DNA of 37,545 nucleotides. It comes from a virus. The number at the start of each line of letters is the position of its first letter. Position 1 is the stretch's first letter. Positions 1 through 5,665 of the stretch are shown one piece after another. The notes beneath the pieces are model-generated. The model did no database searches and was not told where the DNA came from. It was given only the letters and a program-made list of their open reading frames with translations. The DNA lies in IMG/VR virus record IMGVR_UViG_3300044720_000013, positions 1-37,545 of that record; one strand, given 5' to 3'. Both the position numbers and the translations under genes were made by a program.

Positions 1-127
1 TTGCCGGCACTGTCACCTCGGGCCCGGTGAACCTACCAAGCCAGACAGCCACCCTCGCCCTCACAGCCGCCCCAGGCTCTCTGCTGGCAGGCGGGGCGAC
101 GGTCGCGGGACAGGTCGCCACTCTGGC
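1..127. repeat. Left copy of 127-bp terminal direct repeat (contig closure overlap)
   Basis: Bases 1-127 are identical to 37419-37545. The repeat lies inside a coding gene and joining the two ends keeps the reading frame open. A length of exactly 127 matches a k-mer size used by de Bruijn graph assemblers, so this is most simply the overlap left when a circular molecule is written as a linear contig, not a physical phage terminus. The unique genome is then 37,418 bases. Confidence 0.95.
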
Positions 128-707
128 GCTGACGGCCGTCCCGGGCTCTGTGTCGGCCTCGAGGAGCATCACTGCCCAAGTTGCCATACTGGCTCTCACA
201 GCGGTACCTGGCAGCGTCAGCACGGGCGGCGTCGCCATCCCGGCGCAGGTCGCCACGCTCGCACTCACCGCAGTCGCCGGGACGATAACGACAGGGCCGA
301 CCAGCATCGCGGCACAGGTCGCCACTCTGGCACTGACGGCCGTCCCCGGCAATCTCTCGGCGGCCGGCGGCACGCAAACCATCACTGCTCAAGTGGCCTC
401 GTTGGCGCTGACCGCGGCGCCTGGCTCGATCACCGCCTCGCGGAGCATCGCAGCAACCCCGGCGACGCTCACGTTGCAGGCCGTGCCTGGCGCCCTGGTG
501 CCCGACACGAGCACGATCGTCGCGGCCACCGCAACACTGCAACTGACAGCGGTACCGGGCACGCTGATCGCACTCGGCGACCCGCCTGTCATCACCGGCC
601 GCCTGACGATGGCCAGAGCTGATCAGGACCGCACGATGTCACGGCCCGATCAGGACCGTCGGATGACGTCCGCGACCGTCGAGCGCACACTGGAGGCAGT
701 CACGTGA
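1..707 (+). CDS. Tandem-repeat fibre-like structural protein, 3' part
   Basis: This is the 3' portion of the gene that begins at 37208; the reading frame (positions 3, 6, 9 and so on) is open from base 1. Across the join the protein is 305 residues. It contains about ten tandem units of 22-25 residues with the core pattern (Q/T)-x-A-T-L-x-L-T-A-x-P-G followed by a Ser/Thr/Gly/Ala-rich linker. The rhythm of a short hydrophobic strand, a PG turn and a polar linker suggests a beta-structured fibre shaft or stacked beta repeats. After the repeats the C terminus changes to a charged segment with two RxDQDRxM copies. It follows two structural genes at the end of the tail/lysis region, so a fibre or surface appendage is the likely role (inference). 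The stop overlaps the next GTG start (GTGA at 704). Confidence 0.75.
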   Translation, partial: AGTVTSGPVNLPSQTATLALTAAPGSLLAGGATVAGQVATLALTAVPGSVSASRSITAQVAILALTAVPGSVSTGGVAIPAQVATLALTAVAGTITTGPTSIAAQVATLALTAVPGNLSAAGGTQTITAQVASLALTAAPGSITASRSIAATPATLTLQAVPGALVPDTSTIVAATATLQLTAVPGTLIALGDPPVITGRLTMARADQDRTMSRPDQDRRMTSATVERTLEAVT

Positions 708-1030
708 CGTCGGCAGCTTGGCGCAAGGTGCAAGGTGATGTGAACGACACGATCACCGCCGTGTTGAACGGCGTCGAGGACCTTGTCCCGGCGACTGCTG
801 TCGAGGCCCACGTGTGGCGTCACGACGTCGCCCCGGAAACCCTCGCGGCCGCCATCACGGACCCGGTCACCCGCACCGTCATCGTTCAGCTCGGCGGCGC
901 GACGGGCTGGCTGTTCGACGCAGCCGAGACCGTCTGGTATCTCGACGTGCAAGTCACATTCGCCGACGGCACGATCCTCACATGGCCCGCCGGCGTCCCC
1001 GCCACCATCGCCGTACGCGCCGACGCTTAG
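704..1030 (+). CDS. Small tail-associated protein, unknown function
   Basis: The protein has 108 residues and a GTG start inside the GTGA overlap with the fibre-like gene, so it is probably translationally coupled to it. It looks largely beta-rich: alternating hydrophobic strands (around residues 45-75) and a C-terminal segment with a TFADGTILTWPAG-like hairpin, reminiscent of small beta-sandwich domains in phage baseplate or fibre accessory proteins. I do not recognise a named family. It is the last gene of the rightward transcription unit and is followed by a strong hairpin. A structural accessory of the fibre is the best guess, from position and fold impression only. Confidence 0.7.
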   Translation: MTSAAWRKVQGDVNDTITAVLNGVEDLVPATAVEAHVWRHDVAPETLAAAITDPVTRTVIVQLGGATGWLFDAAETVWYLDVQVTFADGTILTWPAGVPATIAVRADA

Positions 1031-1074
1031 CCCTGGCGGCGAGATCCTGCAGCCACTGGCTCGCCGCTAGCGAA

Positions 1075-1120
1075 GCCCCCTCCCACGACCGGTGCCCCCA
1101 CCGAAACGTGCGGAGGGGGC
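1075..1120. terminator. Two-way transcription terminator between convergent genes
   Basis: A perfect 9-bp inverted repeat (GCCCCCTCC at 1075-1083, GGAGGGGGC at 1112-1120) encloses a second hairpin (CGGTG-CCCC-CACCG, 1090-1103). It lies in the 102-bp gap between the end of the rightward genes (1030) and the end of the leftward genes (1133). There is no T-run. The position between convergent units makes a bidirectional terminator likely. Confidence 0.6.
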
Positions 1121-1132
1121 ATTCGGCGCGTC

Positions 1133-1402
1133 TCAGGGCGGAGGAGTGAGCGAGTCCACGAGCTGTTTGCAGATGGCAGCGGCGCATAGACCGACGGTCA
1201 GAGCGACCCCTGCGGCTCCGGCCCATATCCCGAAGGCAGTCCAATCGAAATCGACACTCGCTGATCGGGCGTGGCCGATGTTCGAGGCGAGTGCTCCAGC
1301 GATGAGCAGGACCACGGCAACGAACACCGCGCACGCCGTGCACGTGCTGGCATGCTCATACGGATTGGTCTGGACTTCATCCATTGGCGGGATGTTACTC
1401 AC
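1133..1402 (-). CDS. Small two-helix membrane protein downstream of integrase
   Basis: The product has 89 residues with two predicted membrane helices, about residues 22-42 and 56-80, joined by a short polar linker (ARSASVDFD region). The N terminus is polar and the C terminus carries a short Pro-rich tail. The GTG start overlaps the integrase stop by four bases (GTGA), so it should be co-translated with the integrase and expressed in the lysogen. The family is unknown. A prophage-expressed membrane protein suggests superinfection exclusion or lysogenic conversion, but this is inference. A holin role is less likely because it is distant from the lysin and on the opposite strand. Confidence 0.75.
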   Translation of the reverse strand: MSNIPPMDEVQTNPYEHASTCTACAVFVAVVLLIAGALASNIGHARSASVDFDWTAFGIWAGAAGVALTVGLCAAAICKQLVDSLTPPP

Positions 1403-2229
1403 GTGAACAGTTCGGCGACGACGGCCGCCGCACGGTGCTGCGCCCAGGCCACGTAAGCAGCGGTGGTGCCGGGCGACGCATGACCGAGCAACTCCTGCGT
1501 CATCCGCAGATCATTCCCCGACCGGTTGTAGACCTCGGTGCCATAGCCGTGCCTGAGCTGGTGCCCGGAGGCGATCACCCCACAGTTGTGCATGTGGCTG
1601 CGCAGCAGGTGCGAGACCTTGCCGGCGGACAGCTGCTCGCCGTCATCGTCACGGAACACGGCGCCGTGAGCGGGCATCCCGTGAGCGCGCAACGCGTCGA
1701 TGATCGCAGCCGGCATCGGCTGCACCCTTGGCTTATCACCCTTGCCGTGGGTCACGACGAGGACCGGGGGATCGAGGTGCTCCATGATGTCGCTGACGTC
1801 GAGCGTGGCGATCTCGATACAGCGAAGCCCGGCGTACCCGGCGAGCGCGACCATAGCGCGCAGCTGCTTGGTCGGCGCCTGATCAAGGACGTACAGGAAA
1901 TCCTCGCGTGACACCGGCCGGGGGAGCGAGCGGCGCATCTTCGGCCGCGTCAGCCGCAGCGTCGGGTTGCGTGTCGCCCGTTCCTCGATCAGCGCCCACC
2001 GCCAGAACGAGGCGAGGTGGGAGATGTACGAGTACCTCGAGCGGGCAACGAGTCGGTGTGCGTCGAGCCAGTCGCGCAGCTCGTCGGTCGTGGCGTCGAT
2101 CAGCGGATGGTCGAGCGCGGTTTCACAGCGCAGCAGGATGCTGATCCGCTTGTTGATCGAGGTCGGCATCAGCGACCTTCGACCCATCTCGGCGCGGAAC
2201 TCCCGCAGCTCCATCGACTCGGTCCCCAT
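1399..2229 (-). CDS. int: Tyrosine-family site-specific integrase
   Basis: The 276-residue protein performs phage integration and excision by strand exchange through a covalent phosphotyrosine. Residues about 10-95 form the SAM-like core-binding domain and about 105-270 the catalytic domain. The active-site set is visible: R136 (GLRCIEIATL), a beta-hairpin Lys at K163 or K165 (GKGDKPR), H223 and R226 (HQLRHGYG), H250 (LLGHAS) and nucleophile Y259 (TTAAYV). The ATG at 2229 is chosen because a GGAGGG Shine-Dalgarno lies just upstream and the conserved fold begins there; upstream in-frame sequence is not protein-like. It is short for a phage integrase and lacks an obvious N-terminal arm-binding domain, giving a Xer-like two-domain architecture. 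It sits downstream of the repressor on the same strand and overlaps the next gene by GTGA. Confidence 0.95.
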   Translation of the reverse strand: MGTESMELREFRAEMGRRSLMPTSINKRISILLRCETALDHPLIDATTDELRDWLDAHRLVARSRYSYISHLASFWRWALIEERATRNPTLRLTRPKMRRSLPRPVSREDFLYVLDQAPTKQLRAMVALAGYAGLRCIEIATLDVSDIMEHLDPPVLVVTHGKGDKPRVQPMPAAIIDALRAHGMPAHGAVFRDDDGEQLSAGKVSHLLRSHMHNCGVIASGHQLRHGYGTEVYNRSGNDLRMTQELLGHASPGTTAAYVAWAQHRAAAVVAELFT

Positions 2230-2318
2230 GGCCACCCTCCATGTTCCGTCCCCCGTTTCGCTCTGATTATCGCCTCGACCTCCTCGGTGGTTAAGTCTGG
2301 TTTCTGTAAGGATTTGAC
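2230..2318 (-). other. 89-bp gap between repressor and integrase; candidate attP neighbourhood
   Basis: This non-coding stretch separates the repressor stop from the integrase start. It contains the integrase Shine-Dalgarno (GGAGGG on the minus strand, next to 2230-2240) and a locally more AT-rich segment around 2290-2318. attP is often beside int, but no tRNA-like 3' end or clear core repeat could be confirmed here, so this marks a place to look and is not a site call. Confidence 0.25.
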
Positions 2319-2600
2319 TCATGCTGCGACAAGGACCTGGTCTGTAAACAGGTAATTCTCCGTACCGCCCCCACTCTCTGCGATGAAGAACTCGATCGGG
2401 TAGCCCGTCAGTTCTGAAATCCGGTCGAGTTCGAGCGCGGACGGTCGATGATTGTTGTTCTCCCAACCCGCTACCGCCGCTCTGCTCTTCTTGACGCCGT
2501 CAGCAAGGTCGGATTGTTTCCAACCCATGTCCTCGCGTGCCTTACGTATCCGCTCACCGAGGCTGTAGACCGCGGTCCTTTGTTCGCTCATGTTCGACAT
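2319..2600 (-). CDS. XRE-family (Cro/CI-type) helix-turn-helix repressor
   Basis: This 93-residue DNA-binding protein has an HTH_3-type domain at about residues 13-70 (LGERIRKAREDMGWKQSDLADGV, then SRAAVAGWENNNHRPS, the recognition helix and following turn, then LELDRISELTG). It has almost no C-terminal dimerisation domain, unlike lambda CI, and there is no sign of a self-cleaving peptidase, so induction would not follow the LexA/CI cleavage route. The start at 2600 or the internal ATG at 2591 removes poorly protein-like upstream sequence. Neither has a good Shine-Dalgarno, so near-leaderless translation is possible. It faces away from the excisionase-like gene across an 85-bp control region, the usual place for the immunity repressor. 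Confidence 0.85.
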   Translation of the reverse strand: MSNMSEQRTAVYSLGERIRKAREDMGWKQSDLADGVKKSRAAVAGWENNNHRPSALELDRISELTGYPIEFFIAESGGGTENYLFTDQVLVAA

Positions 2601-2617
2601 GATGCAGGGTCTGACGG

Positions 2618-2626
2618 AATATAGCA
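2618..2626 (-). promoter_or_regulatory. Extended -10 promoter element for repressor/integrase operon
   Basis: On the minus strand the sequence reads TGC-TATATT, an extended -10 (TGnTATATT), about 18 bases upstream of the repressor ATG at 2600. A second similar element, TGC-TATTGT (2631-2639), lies 13 bases further upstream, making a TTGCTAT direct repeat. No good -35 is visible, as expected for an extended -10 promoter. Confidence 0.5.
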
Positions 2627-2648
2627 AGAAACAATAGCAAACTTCTGC

Positions 2649-2678
2649 TTGACTTCGGAAGCCGACATATGTCAATGT
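2649..2678 (+). promoter_or_regulatory. Candidate rightward early promoter
   Basis: TTGACT (2649-2654) is a good -35 match. A weak -10 (CAATGT, 2673-2678) lies 18 bases downstream. The first rightward gene starts at 2686 with no Shine-Dalgarno, so a leaderless transcript beginning at or near the ATG is plausible. The palindrome at 2664-2673 sits in the spacer, where a bound repressor would block polymerase. Confidence 0.35.
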
Positions 2679-2685
2679 TCGACCC

Positions 2686-2913
2686 ATGCCGAAGTCCAAC
2701 CCGCACCTGTTGTCGCCCGGAGACGTCGCACTGATCCTCCGCAAGAGCACCGCCACCATCAATCGATGGGGCGAGATGGGCCTACTCGGCGAGGTGACCA
2801 TGACCGCAGGTGGCCAGCGTCGATACGGGCGAGAAGCCGTCGAGGCACTCCTGCGCAGCCAGGCCGCTGAGCTGCAGGCCGAAGTCCAGCGCCTCGAAGC
2901 CGCCGCGTCGTGA
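2686..2913 (+). CDS. MerR/BldC-like winged-helix protein, probable excisionase or Cro-like switch protein
   Basis: The 75-residue protein has a MerR-like winged helix-turn-helix: LSPGDVALILRKSTATINRWGEMG (residues 9-32) is the helix-turn-helix and GGQRRYGREAVEALL (about 43-57) the wing and closing helix. A short Ala/Glu-rich helix follows. This fold is shared by AlpA/Xis-type excisionases and small MerR-like regulators. As first gene of the rightward operon, divergent from the repressor, it could act as excisionase for the tyrosine integrase, as the anti-repressor side of the switch, or both. No Shine-Dalgarno precedes the ATG, so a leaderless start is suspected. Its end overlaps the next GTG start by four bases. 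Confidence 0.85.
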   Translation: MPKSNPHLLSPGDVALILRKSTATINRWGEMGLLGEVTMTAGGQRRYGREAVEALLRSQAAELQAEVQRLEAAAS

Positions 2914-3464
2914 ACGCCCGGTCACCAGGTGCCGTCGTTTGCGACCTCATGAACTCGTCGACTCTGCCACTCGCTGCGCCTGCAAGCCGCACCGACGGGT
3001 ACTCGGCGACTAGCGACCGGGAGCGGGCATCCCGCCTCCGCTCCGCCCCGGTCGCGATCTCTCACGGCCCCGACCTCGGGCGCCGCTACTTCGACGGCGG
3101 GTGCCCCATGCCCGCGACATCCGCCGTCGAACCACGAGATGTGCCGGTGGGGCAGGGCGTACCGCTACTCGGTCCGCCTGTGCCGTACTTTGCGCGCTCC
3201 ACCGGCGCAACCGGACTCGCTGCCATCACGGACGACGCGGAGGCAGCGACAGCGGGGGAGGGAAAAGGCTCGGCATGCGCGAAGCCAGGACAGCCGCCCT
3301 CTCCCGCGAACCTCTCGATGGCCGACGCCGTCGCAGCGATCGCACTGGAAGTGCCGGACTTCCACACGCCAGACCATGACCGGTTGCCGAAGTGGGATCC
3401 CGAGCGTGCGGCGTGCGCTACGTGCATGAGCGATGAGCAGATCGCGGTCGAGGTGGCGTCGTGA
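2910..3464 (+). CDS. Hypothetical early protein
   Basis: The 184-residue frame starts at a GTG in a GTGA overlap and ends overlapping the next start, which supports it as part of the operon. Residues 1-130 are Ala/Pro/Gly-rich and look poorly ordered. The C-terminal third is more protein-like: a short helix (MADAVAAIALEVPDF), then DHDRLPKWDPERAACATCMSDEQIAVEV with a CATC pair. A shorter gene starting at the internal ATG near 3318 is possible. I do not recognise a family. Confidence 0.55.
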   Translation: MNARSPGAVVCDLMNSSTLPLAAPASRTDGYSATSDRERASRLRSAPVAISHGPDLGRRYFDGGCPMPATSAVEPRDVPVGQGVPLLGPPVPYFARSTGATGLAAITDDAEAATAGEGKGSACAKPGQPPSPANLSMADAVAAIALEVPDFHTPDHDRLPKWDPERAACATCMSDEQIAVEVAS

Positions 3465-3727
3465 TGGCCGACGACCGCGACGACGCGCCAGTGCACGGCA
3501 TCCCGCGTCCACCTGCGGGCGAGCTCGTGCTCCGACGTCGCCTCCGCATCCTGCGCGAGATCCTCGAAGACCCTGACTCGCCGTTCCGGGCGCGCCTGAT
3601 CGATCTGACCGACATGGTCGAAGACACCGACGCCGGGATCCCGATGCCACGCACGACGTCGACGACCGGGCGCCGGATCGACCTGCTCGGTTCGCCCCCA
3701 CCACGACCACGCAAGGAGCGATCATGA
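3461..3727 (+). CDS. Hypothetical early protein
   Basis: The 88-residue frame starts at GTG 3461 or ATG 3464, both overlapping the previous stop. The middle is a charged amphipathic helix (LVLRRRLRILREILEDPDSPFRARLIDLTDMVED) and the C terminus is Pro/Arg-rich. There are no cysteines, membrane segments or motifs that I recognise. It overlaps the next ATG by four bases (ATGA), so it is likely co-translated. Confidence 0.6.
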   Translation: MMADDRDDAPVHGIPRPPAGELVLRRRLRILREILEDPDSPFRARLIDLTDMVEDTDAGIPMPRTTSTTGRRIDLLGSPPPRPRKERS

Positions 3728-4104
3728 CCATTCTCGAACGATCGTCAGACGGCGTCGTCCCCGCTGCCGGGACCGACGTTCACGTATACGAAGTCGAACC
3801 CGACAGCGCCGCAATGGCACAAGTACAGCGGCTCATCAGCCAGCTCGACGATCGCCGCCTCCTCGAGGGGATCGACGACCGACGTTTCGCCGTCGAAGCG
3901 ATCGCTCTCGCCGTCGAGGCCTTCGGTCGCTTCGACCCGAAGTTGCACCGGGTCAGCCATGAGGGCGCCGACGGACGCCAGCCGGCGGAGATTTCTTACC
4001 CGGCGTTCTTCCGTCTCGTTGCGTTCGACACGTTCCGGGTGACGCGCAACATCGGTCTCGCCAGCCGGATCCTCGACAAGCTCATCGCCGAACAGGCGAC
4101 GTGA
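3724..4104 (+). CDS. Hypothetical early protein
   Basis: The 126-residue product is mostly helical by eye, with a long amphipathic stretch at about 33-70 (VQRLISQLDDRRLLEGIDDRRFAVEAIALAVEAFGRFDP) and a second helical block near the C terminus (YPAFFRLVAFDTFRVTRNIGLASRILDKLIAEQ). It follows a Shine-Dalgarno (AAGGAG) about six bases before the ATG. It is soluble with no recognised domain. Start and stop overlap both neighbours. Confidence 0.7.
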   Translation: MTILERSSDGVVPAAGTDVHVYEVEPDSAAMAQVQRLISQLDDRRLLEGIDDRRFAVEAIALAVEAFGRFDPKLHRVSHEGADGRQPAEISYPAFFRLVAFDTFRVTRNIGLASRILDKLIAEQAT

Positions 4105-4232
4105 TGTGGCAGCTGTTCCTCCGCTACGGGTGGCGCGCCTGGCTGATTGCTGACGGGTTGCTGCTCGCCGCGATCGTTGTCGGTGTCGTGCGGTCGTGGC
4201 GCGACGAACGACGGCACGGGGCGCGACTGTGA
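4104..4232 (+). CDS. Tiny single-pass membrane protein
   Basis: This 42-residue gene begins at an ATG sharing one base with the previous stop (TGATG) and ends in a GTGA overlap with the next gene. The sequence has an aromatic N terminus (MWQLFLRYGWRAW), one membrane helix at about residues 13-29 (LIADGLLLAAIVVGVV) and a basic C-terminal tail (RSWRDERRHGAR), predicting a cytoplasmic C terminus. Coding status rests on the unbroken start-stop overlaps and the neat hydrophobic helix. Confidence 0.65.
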   Translation: MWQLFLRYGWRAWLIADGLLLAAIVVGVVRSWRDERRHGARL

Positions 4233-4411
4233 CCGCCGCCGCCCTAACACAGATCGGTGCCTTCTGGTGCTTGCTCGTGGCGGCCTATTGGATCTCGGTC
4301 TTCCCGCACGACGACGACGGCATCGACCCGCCGCTGCGTCGCCTGGCCGAAAGGTCGCGGTGGATGGCCGTCGGGCCCGGCCGCGACCCGCTGCTGGCGG
4401 TGACGTCATGA
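4229..4411 (+). CDS. Small single-pass membrane protein
   Basis: The 60-residue product starts at GTG 4229 in the GTGA overlap. One membrane helix at about residues 8-25 (IGAFWCLLVAAYWISVF) is followed by an acidic loop (PHDDDG) and a basic amphipathic tail. With the preceding 42-residue membrane protein it makes a coupled pair. The function is unknown; host membrane takeover or modification of superinfection is possible but unsupported. Confidence 0.65.
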   Translation: MTAAALTQIGAFWCLLVAAYWISVFPHDDDGIDPPLRRLAERSRWMAVGPGRDPLLAVTS

Positions 4412-4689
4412 GTGGCCTGTTCGTTACACGCGCCAAGTTCGCTTGCCGAGAGATCGTCCCGTCCGTAGAGGGCGTCACAATCCTGCTCGAGGCGGTGACT
4501 AGCGGCAGCCCCGAGAACCGCGAGTTCTTCAAGTACACCCCATCAGGACAGATCCGAATGGGCGTCATCGGCAACGAAGTCGCCCGCCAGTTCGAGGTCG
4601 GGCGCGAGTACTACGTCGACTTCACGCCCGCGCCAGAGATGGAGTTCGATCGACGCGCTCTGTCGCCTGACCCAAGGCCGAGGTTCTGA
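4408..4689 (+). CDS. Hypothetical early protein, beta-rich
   Basis: This 93-residue protein starts at an ATG in an ATGA overlap. It looks like a compact beta domain: KFACREIVPSVEGVTILLEAV, then FFKYTPSGQIRMGVIG, then FEVGREYYVDFTPAP. The last two segments resemble small actinophage proteins of unknown function encoded in early operons. There are no catalytic motifs. A nucleic-acid-binding OB-like role is conceivable but unproven. Confidence 0.7.
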   Translation: MSGLFVTRAKFACREIVPSVEGVTILLEAVTSGSPENREFFKYTPSGQIRMGVIGNEVARQFEVGREYYVDFTPAPEMEFDRRALSPDPRPRF

Positions 4690-4694
4690 TCCCC

Positions 4695-5033
4695 ATGACC
4701 TACACCCCGCCGCCCGCCGGTCTGTCGCGCTGCCCGCACTGCGGCCTGGCGACGTTCAGCCCTGCCGTGCTGTCGCAGCACATCGTGGCCGACCTGCGCG
4801 CTGTGGGTTTGGGCGATAACGGTCGACACCACGTCACGCGACTCACGATCGAGGCCGCTGAGCGTCTGGCCGAACTCGACCGGAAGGTCGAATACTGGCA
4901 AGGCGTAGCGCAAGAAGCGATCGAAGGCAGCAGGGAATCACCATCCCACGGGCTTCGCCGTCTCGCAGAAGCTATGGCTTCTGGTGGGTTCAGTGAGATT
5001 GACCGACGCCGTCACCTGCGGGGCATCCGGTGA
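4695..5033 (+). CDS. Small zinc-finger protein
   Basis: The 112-residue protein carries an N-terminal finger CPHCGLATFSPAVLSQH (Cys13, Cys16, and a His near 29) resembling a C2H2/C2HC finger, followed by mixed helices with a long amphipathic segment (LTIEAAERLAELDRKVEYWQGVAQEAIEG). Its probable role is nucleic-acid or protein binding. It is preceded by a five-base gap and overlaps the next gene start by four bases. Confidence 0.7.
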   Translation: MTYTPPPAGLSRCPHCGLATFSPAVLSQHIVADLRAVGLGDNGRHHVTRLTIEAAERLAELDRKVEYWQGVAQEAIEGSRESPSHGLRRLAEAMASGGFSEIDRRRHLRGIR

Positions 5034-5665
5034 CCCGCCGTCTCGCCGCGGCGCTCGCGGTCGTCTTCCTCCTCGCAGCCCCGACGTCGGCCGGCGCCAC
5101 ACAAGATCTGCACGGGGGTGGGGGCGGACGGGCTCCCCTCCTCGTGCCGAACACGAAGCAGGTCAGCAACACCCTGCGCGCCCTCGACCGGCTGCACCGG
5201 ATGGGATACCGCTGGACCTCGGCCGTCGGAGCCGACAAAGCGATCCGCTCATGGCAGGCCGCTAACCGTCTCACCGTCGACGGCCAGGTCGGCCCCGCCA
5301 CCCTCGCCTCGCTCGGCCTCCCCGCGACCGCGTCGGTGCCTGCCGTTCGTGTCGACCCACCGGTGACGGCTCCCGCTCCGCCGGTGGGCGACGTCGAGGC
5401 GGTTATTCGCTCGGTGTGGCCCGACGAGCTCGAGGACCGGGCCCTGGCGATCGCCACCCGCGAGTCACGGCTGCAGCCCGGCGTCATCAACCGCAACGGC
5501 AGCGCCACGGGCCTGTTTCAGATCATGTGGACGGTGCACCGCGGGTGGCTGTGCCCGCAGCTGGGTGTGTGCGCTCAGAGCGACCTACAAGACGCCCGCA
5601 CCAACGCTGAGGCTGCCTACGCGCTGTACCTGCGCGACGGCGGCTGGGGACCGTGGAAACTGTGA
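5030..5665 (+). CDS. Secreted peptidoglycan-binding lytic transglycosylase/lysozyme-like enzyme
   Basis: The 211-residue protein has a classic Sec signal peptide (basic n-region, hydrophobic residues 5-17, cleavage near SAGA at 20-23). Residues about 42-97 form a PG_binding_1-type repeat (KQVSNTLRALDRLHRMGY, then AIRSWQAANRLTVDGQVGPATLASLG). After a Pro-rich linker, residues 122-211 resemble a lysozyme/SLT fold with putative catalytic E145 in IATRESRLQP and the GSATGLFQIM motif. Cys175 and Cys181 may form a disulfide. It should act on cell-wall glycan outside the membrane. It lies in the early operon more than 28 kb from the lysis cassette, with coupled overlaps on both sides, so it is probably not the main endolysin. 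Confidence 0.85.
   Translation: MTRRLAAALAVVFLLAAPTSAGATQDLHGGGGGRAPLLVPNTKQVSNTLRALDRLHRMGYRWTSAVGADKAIRSWQAANRLTVDGQVGPATLASLGLPATASVPAVRVDPPVTAPAPPVGDVEAVIRSVWPDELEDRALAIATRESRLQPGVINRNGSATGLFQIMWTVHRGWLCPQLGVCAQSDLQDARTNAEAAYALYLRDGGWGPWKL

Larger units (their letters stand above)
2590..2683. promoter_or_regulatory. Divergent immunity control region with candidate operators
   Basis: The 85-bp gap 2601-2685 plus the start of the repressor holds several candidate operator elements. ATGTTCGAC occurs twice in the same orientation (2590-2598 and 2675-2683), once over the repressor start and once just before the rightward gene. GACATATGTC (2664-2673) is a perfect 10-bp palindrome. The symmetrical placement next to both divergent starts suits a small HTH repressor controlling both directions (inference). 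Confidence 0.45.

Noticed and set aside
1-127. Physical direct terminal repeat of the phage chromosome
   Set aside because: It lies in the middle of a structural gene and has the exact length of an assembly k-mer. Circular closure of the contig explains it better.
33-542. Long open frame on the minus strand through the repeat gene
   Set aside because: It mirrors the codon periodicity of the GC-rich plus-strand gene, has low-complexity Arg/Gly content and no ribosome site.
1-600. Direct repeats that might be read as a CRISPR-like or non-coding repeat array
   Set aside because: The repeats are in one open frame across the genome join, vary at third positions and encode a regular ATLxLTAxPG pattern, so they are coding tandem repeats. 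Unit spacing and divergence do not fit a CRISPR array.
2285-2318. tRNA 3'-end-like sequence as attP core
   Set aside because: The resemblance to a T-arm is incomplete and no stem or CCA-adjacent acceptor could be matched. No attP call is justified without a prophage comparison.
2230-2466. Extended N terminus of the integrase starting at 2466
   Set aside because: The added 79 residues are Arg/Gly-rich, overlap the repressor gene and lack a ribosome site, whereas ATG 2229 has GGAGGG upstream and begins the conserved fold.
2601-2801. Extended N terminus of the repressor starting at 2801
   Set aside because: It would run through the divergent control region and the excisionase-like gene, and the helix-turn-helix begins only after 2600.
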